From Nakataea oryzae (taxonomy: Eukaryota; Ascomycota; Sordariomycetes; Magnaporthales; Magnaporthaceae), in NCBI GenBank assembly GCA_003049435.1, contig PYSQ01000088.1, positions 1-64,000 of the forward strand: a stretch of DNA of 64,000 nt. Reading direction: 5' to 3'. The position numbers and the translations under genes were made by a program. The notes under the pieces are model-generated. The model did no database searches. It saw only the letters and a program-made list of their open reading frames with translations, and was not told where the DNA came from. Below are positions 31,813 through 43,293 of this stretch, piece after piece (the first letter of the stretch is position 1; every line of letters starts with the position of its first letter).

Positions 31813-34688
31813 TTCGCCCGCTCGCAGCGTGCGAGTGGCTGCTACCCAAGAGAATAGGCGTAGTTGACGGCGACACGCCTGCTTCCCCGATAACTGAATC
31901 AGTTCAGGTACAAAGATGAAATAACCGGGGTGTCTTCACGTTCGTCGCGCGTCGGGAAAAGTCGCCACCGGAAAGTGGAGACCCTTGGTGCAGAAGGCGT
32001 GTGCATACAATCGTGCACCCACTTACCCGTCAACCAGGAAACACGCGCTCCGGGAATGGATTGAAACCAAGTTGAGGTGGTTGCAGCCAAGAGCCCAATC
32101 TCACAAGTTTGAGGGATCCTCCCCAATGTAGTGCGCACGAAAGTTCGATGCGCGACTGGCAGAGAAAGCAAAGCAGAAAAACAAGACAGTTGTGCCTTGA
32201 AGGATGGGGTGTCTATATCAAAGATGTGGGGAATTGGCGTGCGATCAGTGGCTGGATCGGCTGAATCGCCAGTAACTGGGAAACACGGTGGCGTGTGTTT
32301 ATTAAGTCGTGCGGCAGTCGGATGGACGATACTGCCAGGGGGCTGAAGTGGGAGCTAGTCCAAATGCGGAGGCTCTGTGGGGTCCTGTGCGCACCAAAGC
32401 CAATCAGTCACGAGAACGGACAAAGAACAAGCCTGAAGTGTATTCCGAATGCGTGTCAGTGGAAGGAGGGAGTCAGTGAGCGAGCGACTGTCGAGGGAAG
32501 AAAAGGAGGGATATCCGCGGGCATGGCCAATATGGATGCGGCAGGCAGATCGGAAGCTCAGGTTGTCGGGAGCGAAGAGTTGATGGGGTCCAGTTCTGTG
32601 GAATCCAGTCGCCGAAGGTCTGATCGGCATGGAAACAGCGACGCAAACCTCCTCTGGGCTGGTTGAGAATGCGCGCTGTGAGTTGCCCTGATGGTTGATT
32701 GTGCGTGCTCCTTGGCGGGTGGTGTTTGTCGACTTGGATGGAAAGAGGCCGAGGGCGCCATCAGATCTTGTACTTCCAAGCAACAAAAAAAACCCCCTCC
32801 TAGCCAGGCAGCGCATGGACGAATAGTTCTTCGCCAGTGGAAAAAATTGAGCTCCGATTGAATGATGGGGAAGGGAAACGGCACACGCAGCTTTCCTGGC
32901 GTGCAAGATCGTGGTTGGTTCCTTGGGGCATGCCCGAAGGTTCCGACCCTTAAGCACCAAGGTGTTCTGTCGAGCCTGCTGAGGTTGTTGGTCGCTGGGC
33001 CTGAAGGCCCTGTAGCTGCCGAGCGGCCCGCTGTGGCTCAGGGAGGTGAGTGTCGGAATTGATTTGGGGACAAGCAAAAAGCCACGGAGAGTCGAGTGTA
33101 CCAGGCAGGTAGGTATCAGATTCCCGGCGGGCGCTGACCTCGCCACCGGCAAACAACCGGTTCCCATCTTCAAATGCCCAATTGATCGGCCATGCGTGTG
33201 TCCCTCTTTTTCCTCTTCTCTCCGCAGCTCTTTGGCAGCATTCTCAAGCGGTCGAGCGGCGCCTCTCTCCCTCCCGCCAGGGAAGGGAATTTCTTGAGGG
33301 CTCTCTTTCCCGCATTTCCAATTGCGCGCGCAGGCAACACTCTCCCGTTTGCCCCAACCACCCGACTCCTTTCTGCTCGCGCATTTGACCGCGAAACGAG
33401 CGTCCAGGGCAATCGGAGCGGCACTGATGCAAGCTGCAATTTGGGCGAAGATACGACGGATGCTGTTCCTTGTGTGGGTTGTGTGCGACAACTGCAGTGG
33501 TTTTCTGGGGAGTGGGAAGGGTGCTTGTGCTGGGCTGTGTGTGGTGCGGGCAGTGCAATGGGATGGACGGGTAGAGCGGGCAAGGTCAACGGGGGAGGTG
33601 GAGGTGGTGAGAGCATACCCTGCAACCAGATGGCTGTCGCGTTCAACTTAGCCTGCTTCTTCCTACTGCACCCGCCTGCACCTCCCGGTGGGCTCCCCTC
33701 TAGCGACGAGAAAGACGCATCAAGTTACGACATGGCTTTTGATGAACCAGGCAGTTGATCTGTGAGAGCAGATGGAGGCGTGTGACGCCCCGACTGTCTA
33801 TTTGCGATCGGCCAGCCAGAAAGATGCCAGACGGACGGCCTGCGACGGGCGCCTGGTCGTCGGCTCGGGGACAGGTTTCTCAATAAGCACCAGAGCGGTC
33901 TCTGGCGATGCAGATGGCAGTGTCGGCAACGATGGCGGGCGATGTTGGGTGCACGATGCGTGCCGGAGAATGGAGCGACGCGAGTGTTTGGGAGAGCAGA
34001 GAAGAGGCGTGGTTGGGGACGTCGTTAGAAGAAATGGAAAACTTGGTCGCTGTTTCGCAAATCAGCCGCCAGCTGTCCAGGGACCCAGCGTGGCACGCTC
34101 CGCGTCTGACTGGCCCGCAGCAGCCCACCGCCCCACTCGCTCTCGCTGCACGCAGTGGCGGCAGGGGCTGGCGCGACTTGCCCACGGTCACGGCAGGCAC
34201 ACGGCCAAGGTGGCCCCCAGCGACGGACTGAGCGCCTGTGGCCACCTGGTCCGGATATTATGACTGCCCGGCTGCCGACGACCGCGCTGCCTGATTGGCT
34301 GTCGCTGTCCCCTGAATTTGGGGACAGAGCTGCTGGAGCTCAGGCCGCAACAGTACTAGCGCAGCCGACCGCACCCCCCGACTTAGTTTCCTGCTGGGAA
34401 TTGCGCATGTGGGACGGCAGACGTCAACGTGTCAAGCTCCGACGCCAGAAGGCATCGAAATGCGAACGAGAAAAAGAGTGCTGCAGCCAGCCAAACCACC
34501 GATCTAGAGACGCTACGACTGCCGCCGCGCCCGTTCTGCTGAAAGTTTGGGCGAGCGACCAGTCTGCACACAAGCGCACTTGCGTGGCGTGATTGCGCCC
34601 CTGTTCGCAAGCACCTCGACGCTCCAGCTTCCCCCGCCAAGACGACCCTCCCGCGCAATCCAGCAGCTCCGCGAGGAGGCCGACAGCC
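31813..34688. promoter_or_regulatory. divergent intergenic region between the PNUTS-like gene and SLY1
   Basis: About 2.9 kb. ORFs reach 378 aa (minus, 32355-33491), but they overlap ORFs on the other strand, begin without good start context and have no motif. The stretch probably holds long 5' leaders and promoters. CT-rich and C-rich sequence occurs near 33210-33290 and 34610-34660; the latter directly precedes the SLY1 start. Confidence 0.4.
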
Positions 34689-37145
34689 ATGTCCGCGCGC
34701 GCAACCTCCCTACGGGACCGCCAAATAGGTCAGTATGCTCCGCCATCGCTGGAGAGATCGAGGACGGCAGATGCTAAACAGCCGCTTCAGCATCCCTGAG
34801 GAAAATCCTCAACCTCAACCATGCGCTCGAGCAAGCGGAGGGCGATGAGCCCCTCGCCAACGGCGCTCTCGGCCCCTCGCCCATTCTCAATGCCGAAGGC
34901 GAGCCAATCTGGAAGGTCCTAGTCTTTGACGACCTTGGACGCGATGTCATCAGTAGTGTGCTGCGCGTCAGCGACCTGCGATCCATGGGTGTCACTATGC
35001 ACATGTACGCGAGTCTTCACCCATCGCTTGCAGCAGCAGGCGCATGCCGGTTCTTCTGAGGTTCTAAACAGCATAATGCCCCCTTGTCTAGGCACATCGC
35101 AGCGTCACGACATCCGATATCCGACGTTCCTGTCATCTACCTCGTCGAGCCGACCCACAAGAACCTACAAGGCATCACGACCGATCTTCAGAAGGGCCTC
35201 TACTCCCCCGCATACGTCAACTTCCTTTCCTCGATACCCCGTCCTCTTCTGGAAGACTTCGCCACACAAACCGCAGCCGCCGAGACCTCGGAACACATCG
35301 CGCAGCTGTTTGATCAGTACCTAAACTTCATAGTCGCCGAGCCCGACCTGTTCAGCCTAGGGATGCAGAAGGAGCATACCTATTGGGCCTTGAACAGCGC
35401 CAAGACTCAAGACGAGGAGCTAGACAATGTGGTGGACAGGATCGTGAGCGGCCTCTTTAGTGTCGTAGTAACTATGGGTATGTCCCGAAGGAGTTGCTTT
35501 TTCGTGCCCGTTGCGCCCGCGTTGCCTTTGTTGCCCTGGCTAACCGCCGGACAGGGGTCATACCTATTATCCGTTGTCCAAAGGGCGCTGCTGCAGAGAT
35601 GATCTCTGCCAAGCTCGACCGCAAGCTCCGCGATCATATACTAAACTCCAAGGACAACTTGTTCTCGGCCGCCAATAACCGCGCAACATCATCTTCAGCA
35701 AACCCCGCCCCCAGGCCTGTCCTCATAATCCTGGACCGCAACGTGGACCTGATCCCTATGCTTTCTCACTCGTGGACCTACCAGTCCCTGGTTCACGATG
35801 TACTCAACATGAAGCTGAACCGAATCACCATCGAGACACCGGTGGATGAGAGCAACCCTGCCAAGGGTGTGACCCGCAAGGCATATGATCTGAGCGCGAG
35901 CGACTTCTTCTGGGAGCGGAACGCAGGGGTTCCCTTCCCTCAGGTCGCTGAGGACATCGACGCCGAACTCACCAAGTACAAGGATGATGCAGCCGCCATT
36001 ACCAAGAAGACGGGGGTGACGGATCTTGAGGATCTGCAGAACGACACGAGCGCGAGTGCCCAGCACCTTAAGGCAGCCATCACGCTCCTCCCCGAGCTGA
36101 GGGAGCGCAAGGCCACTCTAGACATGCATATGAACATCTTGGCCGCGCTCTTGACCGGCATCAAGAACAGGCAGCTGGACAACTTTTTCCAGCTGGAGGA
36201 GAACGTGGCCAAACAGACCAAGGTCCAGCTGCTCGAGACGATCAAGGATGGAGACAAGGGGAATGACCCGCTAGACAAGCTTCGCCTGTTTATCATCTGG
36301 TTCTTGAGCACGGAACAAGACCTCAGCAGGCAAGAGTGGCAGCAGTTTGAGGAGGCACTGTCTGCTGCCGGTGTGGATGTGACTTGCCTGCCCTATGTTC
36401 GACAGTAAGCAACCCTCGGCCGTCCTCCTCTTTTGCTCCCACGGGCTTCCACTAAACTTTTTATGTCACAAACAGGGTCCGAGCAACTACAAAAATGACC
36501 CAGCTGACTACGATCAACTCATCGGGAACCCAGCCTCAGCAAGGGTCGGACCTTTTTGGCCGCTTCTCCAACATTGGCTCGCGGCTGACTGACAGGCTCA
36601 AGGAGTCTGGTGTTCCTACCACCGCGCTGACTGCAAACCTGGACTCGCTTATTGGCGGCATCAAGAACTTCCTACCAGCAAATCGCGATCTTACCATCAC
36701 CAAGATTGTCGAGTCCATAATGGACCCCTCCGCCGCCTCGTCCTCGGCCATCGCAAAGACGGAGCACTACCTTTACTTCGACCCACGCTCTGCCAGCGCC
36801 AGGGGCACGGTGCCACCGCCGTCTGCCATGCGCTCTGGCGCAGGCAGTTCCGGCGCGTCGGGGGTAGGCGCGGGCGCACCACCTGGCGGAATGCCCGGTT
36901 CTGGGTCCGGGGCGGCAGCGGCCAGCTTCGGCCAGAGGCGGCAGGGTTTCACCGAGGCGGTTGTCTTCACCGTTGGCGGCGGTAGCATGGATGAGTACGG
37001 GAACTTACAGGAGTGGGTGGCGCGCACGAGTGGTGGCGGCGATCGCGTGAAGCGTAGGGTCGTCTACGGCAGCACCGAGATGGTCAATGCTACTGAATTC
37101 ATTGCTCAGGAGCTCGAGAGGCTGGGTAAAGAGGTGGCGTCTTGA
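34689..37145 (+). CDS. SLY1: Sec1/Munc18 family protein SLY1 (ER-Golgi fusion)
   Basis: Sly1 binds the syntaxin Sed5 and promotes SNARE assembly for vesicle fusion between ER and Golgi. Five exons: 34689-34728, 34791-35004, 35092-35477, 35555-36404 and 36476-37145, giving 719 aa. The short first exon starts MSARATSLRDRQIA and continues SLRKILNLN, the usual fungal Sly1 N-terminus; without it the protein has no start. Family blocks seen: WKVLVFDDLGRDVISSVL, DVPVIYLVEPT, LFDQYLNFIVAEPDLFSL, ILDRNVDLIPMLSHSWTY, a long helical region with GVTDLEDLQ, and a C-terminal TEAVVFTVGGGSMDEYGNL. Each exon join keeps frame and restores conserved residues. Near the C-terminus a Gly/Ala/Ser-rich insertion (about residues 605-650) is a loop. 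The gene appears intact. Confidence 0.94.
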
Positions 37146-37710
37146 GTGATGCCACGGTGGGCGAATGGGAAGTTAACAAAGAAAAGAAACAATAATAGAG
37201 ATTAGCCGGTCTTCTTGGGAGTTAAAACGTCGTCTAACTCATTATTCCCCCGTGGCGATTATTTTTGGGGGATCGCAACATTGCGGTCGAAGAAGACGCG
37301 GGCGATGCGAGACGGTATGTTGGCGAAAGCGTAACGAACGCAGCGGGTGAGACGTCGGGGTCTCCCATCAACCCCAACTGGCAATAAACCCCTCGAACCA
37401 CACACGGCCTCCAGTCCGGGGGCCAATACGCCGTCTTGTATGCAGCCGCAAATAGCTTGTACGTCACAGCCGAGCGCAAACGAGATCACGCTAAAATTGA
37501 GTGCCAGGCCCGGAGCAAGCAGCAGCAGCAGCAGCTGAAGCTGTCCGCCGAGGCCGACCCTAGGCATGGGCAGTTCGCCAACCTCGCTGCCCTTCAGGCC
37601 CTGGAGGGCGACCAGTATCAGCCCTGGGGCAATCTGCCGCTCCGAACGCGCTCTTTGCAATCGTACCAAATCAGATCCACTGCATACACCCACCATCGGG
37701 CCAAGCAAAT
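37146..37710. other. intergenic, start of the accessory segment
   Basis: About 560 bp after SLY1. It contains a CAG repeat (about 37518-37540). A 149-aa ORF on the minus strand overlaps plus-strand ORFs and has no motif. No gene is called. Confidence 0.4.
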
Positions 37711-38562
37711 ATGACCAGTCCTTCGGCCAATACTTCCGATCAAATCGGGGAAGCGCGGTATCCCAGCTTCAAATCCCTAAAGGAGCGGGGCGTCACCGTT
37801 TCGCCGTCTTTCCATATGTTCCGATTGCGCTGGTGTCCTTGGGACCCGCCCTCTGCCATCCGGGTGCTCGACGATGCCACCGACGCCAACTCGGCGCAGC
37901 AGCCGTACGAGACGCCGCAGCAGCAGGAGGGAGGGGAGCCGTCGCCGCCCCAGCTGCACCCAATCTCAGCCCTGCCCATCACAAACCCTCCCGTGTCGTC
38001 CATCGACGTCACCATCCGGGACCTGGACGACTGGCTCGGCTACTGGCTGGACGAGCACGGCGGCCACGGGGACTACCCGGGGGCCGAAGATGACCCGAAC
38101 GGCGCGCGGCCTGTCTGGTCCGACGGGCCCTCGTCCGACCCGGAGAACGACCCCGACGAGGGGACGTGGCACGAGCACCAGCCCCAGCGCCGCCGCCTGC
38201 GCTGCTGCGGCTTCAGCCGCCCGCCCCGCCCGCCGTCGCTGACTGTGCGCGCGGCCGAGGGCGCGTCCTCGCCCGGCTACGTGACCTTTGGGGACTACAT
38301 CGCGGCCCTGCACCCGTGGCTGCTAAGCCTTAGGGACGACATCGTGCTCGCGAAGGCTGAGGCCGTCCCCGAGGACAAGCCCTTTGGGCCGGAGCCCAAC
38401 CCTGACGAGGAGGTGTATTTCGACGCGCAAGCCGTCGACTCTTTCGGCATCGTCGGCGACAGCGAAAGGTCCATGTGGGACATGCAGTCCTTCTGGGAGG
38501 ATAATGCGCAGATCGCGGCTCGTCAGGTGGCCGAGGTAGCACAGCGACAAGGCGGCCTCTGA
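37711..38562 (+). CDS. hypothetical acidic protein (283 aa)
   Basis: A single-exon ORF with ATG at 37711. The product is acidic (many Asp, Glu, Pro) and has a short basic, Cys-containing block RRRLRCCGFSRPPRPP near residue 155. The rest shows conserved-looking phrases such as VTIRDLDDWLGYWLDEHGG and YVTFGDYIAALHPWLLSLRDD, which read as structured protein rather than noise. There is no signal peptide, no membrane segment and no domain I can name. It lies between SLY1 and a secreted-protein gene at the edge of the variable region, and may be lineage-specific. Confidence 0.6.
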   Translation: MTSPSANTSDQIGEARYPSFKSLKERGVTVSPSFHMFRLRWCPWDPPSAIRVLDDATDANSAQQPYETPQQQEGGEPSPPQLHPISALPITNPPVSSIDVTIRDLDDWLGYWLDEHGGHGDYPGAEDDPNGARPVWSDGPSSDPENDPDEGTWHEHQPQRRRLRCCGFSRPPRPPSLTVRAAEGASSPGYVTFGDYIAALHPWLLSLRDDIVLAKAEAVPEDKPFGPEPNPDEEVYFDAQAVDSFGIVGDSERSMWDMQSFWEDNAQIAARQVAEVAQRQGGL

Positions 38563-38768
38563 GGGACGGACCGAGGATGTATCAGTTAAGATTAATTGCG
38601 CTGGGTAAACACGCTAGCTAGGAGAGCATGTAACGGGCTATAAGGGAGAGAAATAAGGAAAGATAAATACAAGTCCCGACTGCGAACATCCACCAGGACA
38701 GGGACCTTAATTTAGCCCCTCGCCGGCCACCTCTTTGTTTACATCATCAACGAGACTTTCGGGCCTAG
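38563..38768. other. convergent spacer
   Basis: A short A+T-richer 3' spacer between two genes that face each other; nothing else is seen. Confidence 0.4.
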
Positions 38769-39590
38769 CTACAGCTTCTTGGACCCCGGCGCCCTGACGA
38801 TCTTGAGTACAATCCCTTCCGGCTTGGCCTTGCTGTCCTTGTACTCCTTGGTATTATAGAGCGGGTTGGCCGGGTCGGTCTTGACGCCGATCTGGCCCCC
38901 GTTGGCGGCGCAGCCCATGAGCGCGGCCTTCTTCTGCTCCTCGGTGGCGCCGACGCCGCCGTCGATGGCGTCGGCGATATCGGTGAAGAGCACGGACGAG
39001 GTGATGCGGGCGTTGTTCTTCTTGGCCAGGGGCAGGACGGTGCCGGCGCCGGGCACCTCGATGCTCCACTCGGCGCAAAAGACGGAGGCGGGCATGGTGT
39101 AAAAGGCTCCCGGCCCGCCCGCGTTCGTCTGGCCCGTGAAGTGGAGGAAGTCGGCGACGTACTGCAGGTCCTCGAGGTCGATGTTTTGGGGGGAGCCCCC
39201 GTCGAGGCCGTAGCAGATCTGCTGCGCCCCTTCACCGCACTGGGCAGGCTTGCCCTTTTGTTGGGTGGCGGGCTGCAACTTTTTAGGAGTGGAAGACTTG
39301 GACTTGGGCCTGGGACCGCAGAGCTGGCGGGTAGGTTTGTCCTGATCCCCGTTGCCCGGGGTGCTCGGCTTGCTCGGGGTGTTTGGTCGGGGTGCGGGAG
39401 CCGCCGACTTGACCGCCGGCGGCAGGGCGGCCGGAGGGGGACGGGGCGCTGCGCTTTTGGCTGCGCGTTTGTCTAAGCCGGTGGGATCCTGGACGGGCGT
39501 GCCGAACGGCTTAGCAACCCTCGGCTGTACATCGTGGCCAAGCAAGACCCAGGTAAGTAAGGCCCAGGCAGCCAGAAACTGGAAACGCAT
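38769..39590 (-). CDS. secreted protein with Kex2-type site and Pro/Lys-rich linker (273 aa)
   Basis: The N-terminus MRFQFLAAWALLTWVLLG is a clear signal peptide. A dibasic Kex2-type site follows (LDKRAAKS, residues 41-42), then an Ala/Pro/Lys/Ser-rich linker to about residue 120, then a folded-looking C-terminal part with Cys residues (QCGEGAQQICYGLDGG, VFCAEWSIEVPG, ALMGCAANGGQIGV). The C-terminal part resembles an unnamed secreted family of Sordariomycetes that I remember only by such phrases (SSVLFTDIADAIDGG), so no function is assigned. ATG at 39590 was chosen since the longer frame has no signal peptide. Upstream on the minus strand is a C/T-rich leader (39600-39640) with TATA-like TTATATC, typical for highly expressed secreted genes. 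Another secreted protein of similar layout lies at 43960-44748. Confidence 0.8.
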   Translation of the reverse strand: MRFQFLAAWALLTWVLLGHDVQPRVAKPFGTPVQDPTGLDKRAAKSAAPRPPPAALPPAVKSAAPAPRPNTPSKPSTPGNGDQDKPTRQLCGPRPKSKSSTPKKLQPATQQKGKPAQCGEGAQQICYGLDGGSPQNIDLEDLQYVADFLHFTGQTNAGGPGAFYTMPASVFCAEWSIEVPGAGTVLPLAKKNNARITSSVLFTDIADAIDGGVGATEEQKKAALMGCAANGGQIGVKTDPANPLYNTKEYKDSKAKPEGIVLKIVRAPGSKKL

Positions 39591-40400
39591 GTCGACGTGA
39601 AAATGGAGAGGAAGCGAAGAAGGGGAAGGGGAAGTGGGGAAAGATATAAACGGACGGGGGTCTTTGTTGTTTGATGATATGCTACTTGTTGTGATTGCTG
39701 CTGTGTGATGGAGAGAAGAGGTAAACATCAAGGCAACGCAGGTCGCCTCTCTTCTTATAGCAGAGCCTCGACCTTGGATGTCTCCCGTCAATGTACCATG
39801 GTAAACTCGACTTGGGCAGGTTCAAGCAAACACAGATTACTACTCCATGGAACAGGCTTTGGGCAAGAGCATGTCAAGCTGAAGCAGCGATGCAAAGGGC
39901 ATACACAAGCCCAAGCAAACAGAATCCCAACATAACATCCATCTCCTCGGTGGGACACAGGCCGGCGCGAACGAGTGGCGGGAGGCTCGTTGCCGCAATG
40001 ATTTTTCGGGACTGCTACGTGTGTGTAAACCGATGTGGTCGTTTGTGGTCGTTGGTTGCGTTGGTAAGCATAGCTGCGGCGGGGGCCAAGCCTTGATTAC
40101 TATGCATGTAAGTAAATAGGTCTGCCGTTTCACCCGTCTGTTGGTGCAAGCTGGACGAGGCGAGGCTTAAACCTGGGCGGCCCGCCAAACCTGCGGGCGG
40201 GACCCGGAGATGGGCTGAGCTGCCCGTCTGTAAACACTCTTCATCTCTCAAGGTGTCTAGGTAGCATCTTGGCCTATCAAGGACATACTAATGTAGCGAA
40301 CACGTGTATTTCTTCATATTGAAGGTTATGTCATTGCAGGCACGCGAAAGAAGCAGCAATCTGGCACAGGTTTAAACAAGGGCTGCGAAATAACCCACCT
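39591..40400. promoter_or_regulatory. promoter side of the secreted-protein gene
   Basis: About 800 bp. A CTATAAGAAG TATA-like motif on the minus strand lies near 39755-39765. Small ORFs on both strands have no signal. The 3' end of the ankyrin gene follows at 40401. Confidence 0.4.
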
Positions 40401-41278
40401 TCACACAACCTCCGCCGTTTTGGCCTTGGCGCGCATCTTCTCGACCAGTCCTGGATGTTCCGCGCGATGAGCCTCTGCCATGTCCAGGGCCGAATAGTTT
40501 TCTGTGTCGAAATAGTCCACCTTACGTGCAGGGTCCGCCCCGGCCTCGATAAGCGCCAGCACTGTCTCGTCAATCTCGTCCTCCTTCACATAACGAATCG
40601 CTTTGTGCAGCACCGTCGGAAACTGATCGATAGGTGCTGGGTCTGGGTCCGCCCCGGCCTTGAGGAGGAATTCGACCATGGCGGGGCGGTTTGTAAAACG
40701 CGGTCTTATCGCGTAGAAAAGTATGGGTGGTGGCATTTTGGCCCCGCGTTCGAGGAGCAGCCGTGCAGGCTCGAGCGAGCTGTGCTGAACGGCGAGTTCA
40801 AGTGCCGACATACCGTTGCCGTTGACGGCATCAATGTCTGCACCATTGTCGAGAAGGAGCTTCAGACAATCCAGAGATTCCGAGCCGATGGCGAGGCTAT
40901 GCAAGGTGGGCGATCGACATTAGCCACCCAAAAATTACACAAAGGGTCAATCGAAGTGTGCCCGGCAGCAGCAGTATTTACTCGCCAGAGCGGCGGAGTT
41001 GTTTGTCTTCTGGTTACAACGCTCCGGTTGGGGTCCCATCCGTGCGCCAGCAGGAGCTCCCAGGTTTCGACGAGCTTTTTGTTGGCGGCCCCGATAACGG
41101 CACGGTCGGTGATGGTAGCCCCGTGATGGAGCAGCAAACGCACGCTGTCGGGGTGGCCACACCAGCTGGCTGTAGCCAATGCCTCTGACAGCTGCTCCCT
41201 GTCGAACCCATGCTCGGCGGCCAGGACCCTGTTCAGCTGCTCCACCCCTTCTGAAGCAGCTTCCCTGAGGGCGTCCAT
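40401..41278 (-). pseudogene. ankyrin-repeat protein gene, probably broken between its two coding blocks
   Basis: Two in-register ankyrin blocks on the minus strand. The first (41278 to about 41000) starts MDALREAASEGVEQLNRVL and contains GHPDSVRLLLHHGATI and ETWELLLAHGWDPN. The second (about 40915-40401) starts with SPTLHSLAIGSESLDCLKLL and includes GMSALELAVQHSSLEPARLL, VEFLLKAGADPD and YSALDMAEAHRAEH, ending at TGA 40401-40403. Between them frames differ and both contain stops. An intron is expected and a CTAAT branch-like motif exists near 40919, but the only downstream AG (CATAG, near 40900) falls inside the conserved repeat and does not fit any good donor's phase. The gene is either frameshifted or uses an unusual splice. 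Exon limits in the middle are uncertain. Confidence 0.55.
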
Positions 41279-42080
41279 GTTTGCTGCATGGTGACCAACA
41301 GCTAGGTCCCAGGCGAAGAATGGAGGAAAAAAAATAGGTGGCGTATTACTGGGCCAGAATGTAACGAGAGGAGTTACGAAAAATGGAGGGGAAGAGGCAT
41401 TCTCTTCCAAGGCTGTCGACTGCAGGTTTTTATGTATACCTATCCAACGCCTCTTGGGTGCATCAGATGTATCTATTTTTAGATTGCAGGATCGAGTGAG
41501 CTGAGCGGCGGCTGCCGTCTGCATCGAAACGCCCACTGCCCACTGTTCTTGTGCGCAATCAAGCGAGCCGAGTGGCTGAGTTGCTTGTGTGTGCGGGGTG
41601 TGCATACCAGACATTGGGGGCGGTTCATCTCCCCTCAACATCTAGTCTGTCACGGTCCAACGTGGGCAAAGAGACAGGCTGCGATATCCGTAGGTAAAGA
41701 GAGGAAAGGAAAAGGTTGTGTGTTGCACGGTGACAACGGAATTGCCCAAATAGGCACGCGTTGGCCCGTGCGCAGCACCTGGCAGGCAGCCAATTCGGGC
41801 TGCCGCGCCATAACATTACCCCCCTTCCAAAAGGAATTTCGTGGGCAGCCAGGTTCGAAGTTGCGCGCTTTACCTAGGGTTTCTACCTCCGCTGTTACGG
41901 AACCGACACGAGGCTAATACGCACGCGTGTTGGAGAACGAATGGTATTTGTAAAGGTGAGGAACTATCTACAGGAGACCGATCCGGCCGAGGACTGCACG
42001 CTATAAATAACAATCTGTGGCCACAGCCACAAGCCTGAATGTGGTGGCCTCAGGCCACAAACCTATTACAGGGAACGCTT
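41279..42080. other. intergenic, promoter side of the ankyrin gene
   Basis: About 800 bp with an A run at 41328-41334. ORFs (122 aa plus strand) have no family signal. No gene is seen. Confidence 0.4.
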
Positions 42081-42249
42081 GGCTGAAAGCAAAGGCGAGC
42101 AGAGGCATCCGTTTTTGGAGGCGAAAACCTCCGTTTTGGAAGCCTGGGATCCCATTTGCTCTTAAAATCTCCCAGTACTAAAACATATAAGGGCCGAATT
42201 AGTATTCAAGTGGGTGACCACTGGGGAATCCTCGGTGTTGTATGTTTTT
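42081..42249 (+). repeat. 5S-rRNA-derived dispersed repeat, copy A
   Basis: About 169 bp. The last ~100 bp follow the order of fungal 5S rRNA: GGGATCCC, then GGGCCGAATTAGT, GGGTGACCACTGGGGAAT, and the GTGTTGTATG 3' end followed by TTTTT, the Pol III stop. Inside the transcript region, the expected 5S body is altered and slightly too long, so it is not a working 5S gene. The first ~65 bp are not 5S-like and contain a small inverted repeat GGAGG...CCTCC (42117-42132). The same composite occurs again at 47767-47936. Copy similarity was estimated by eye at roughly 75-80%. Confidence 0.7.
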
Positions 42250-42365
42250 GGTTGCATTTTTTGTGCTTTTTGCTCGCGATCTTGTACCTAGCCACGAACC
42301 ATATCGGAATATACGGGATCCCGTCCACTCTCCCCTAGTTAAACTAGTGATCTGACGATCCAAAG

Positions 42366-43293
42366 GTGCTAGAAAAGTCTATCGGTGCGTGCCGCCTGGA
42401 TCGCGGTGCAGAGTTGTATCACAGCACACAGGGGCTGTGGAGCCCTGCACGTGACCTCCGTCTGTGGCCCTGCGACGTCGTCTTCGGCATCCTGGGTCAC
42501 CTCGCCGAACACCCCGATCCTCTCGCGAGAGGACTGACGAACAGCTTTTGGCATTCGGTGCGCAAGGCGCACGCCGAATCTGACCAAGCCGGCAGCCCTG
42601 ACTGCTGGGGCTTGCCCGACACTGTCAACAGCCATTTCTTCCGCCACGCCGCCATATCCACGACCCCGTACAAGACGCTGCAGCTCGACAAAACCCTTGT
42701 GCGGACCTACAGCCAGGTGCGGTTCATCGACAAGATCATGGAAAATGGAGTCGTCGTTTGGGTCGGCTCTCGCGTCTCCTCATGTCCCACAGGGCCAAAT
42801 GGCGAGACCGAGGACTCCGTTTTGATAGAGAAAAAGCAAAAGAACAACAGCCCTCCAGGGCCCCGCGCTGCCGCCGCTAGCTTCGGCCATTGACGTCGAC
42901 GGGCCCAGCGTCGTGGCGACGCCGTATGGCCCGGACCTGGAGGCGCTGCCGCGGCCTGCGCTGCGGAGCAGTGCGGGCACGTGCTGGGTCGTCGTCGAAG
43001 AGGCGACCTCACAGCCGGGAAACCGCGGTTGTACTGACCAGGCTGCCGAGGACGACGCCAGCGAGGCTGCCGGGGATGGTGGTAACGAGCAGCCGCCTCG
43101 ACGGTCGGCGTCGGAGGAGAAAAAGGGGAAGCAGCAGCCTGGTAGTGGTATTCGAAAACCGCAAAGTCTACCGGGCTCGGGCTCGATGTTGGTGGAGCTC
43201 TGGCGGCGCGCAAAAGACGAAGATGCGGTCGTCGGTGATGTGCTGCCGAGATGCAGAGGGTTCTTTCCAAGGTCAAGGGTATGGTGGAGATGA
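42366..43293 (+). pseudogene. degenerate ORF, two frames, unknown function
   Basis: Reading frame one (42366-42893) encodes a stretch with ordered look (WPCDVVFGILGHLAEHPD, TYSQVRFIDKIMENGVVVWV) but has no proper ATG at its start (GTG). It ends at a stop soon after an A-rich run GAGAAAAAGCAAAAG (42829-42843). A second frame continues from about 42850 to a stop near 43293 with Gly/Ser/Pro-rich sequence (ASAIDVDGPSVVATPYG). A single-base change near the A-rich run would join them. The C-terminal half is low-complexity. I do not recognise the family; it may be a decayed gene or chance. Confidence 0.3.

Noticed and set aside
32355..33491. 378-codon open frame on the minus strand between the PNUTS-like gene and SLY1
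   Set aside because: No good start context, no motif, overlapped by plus-strand ORFs of similar look.
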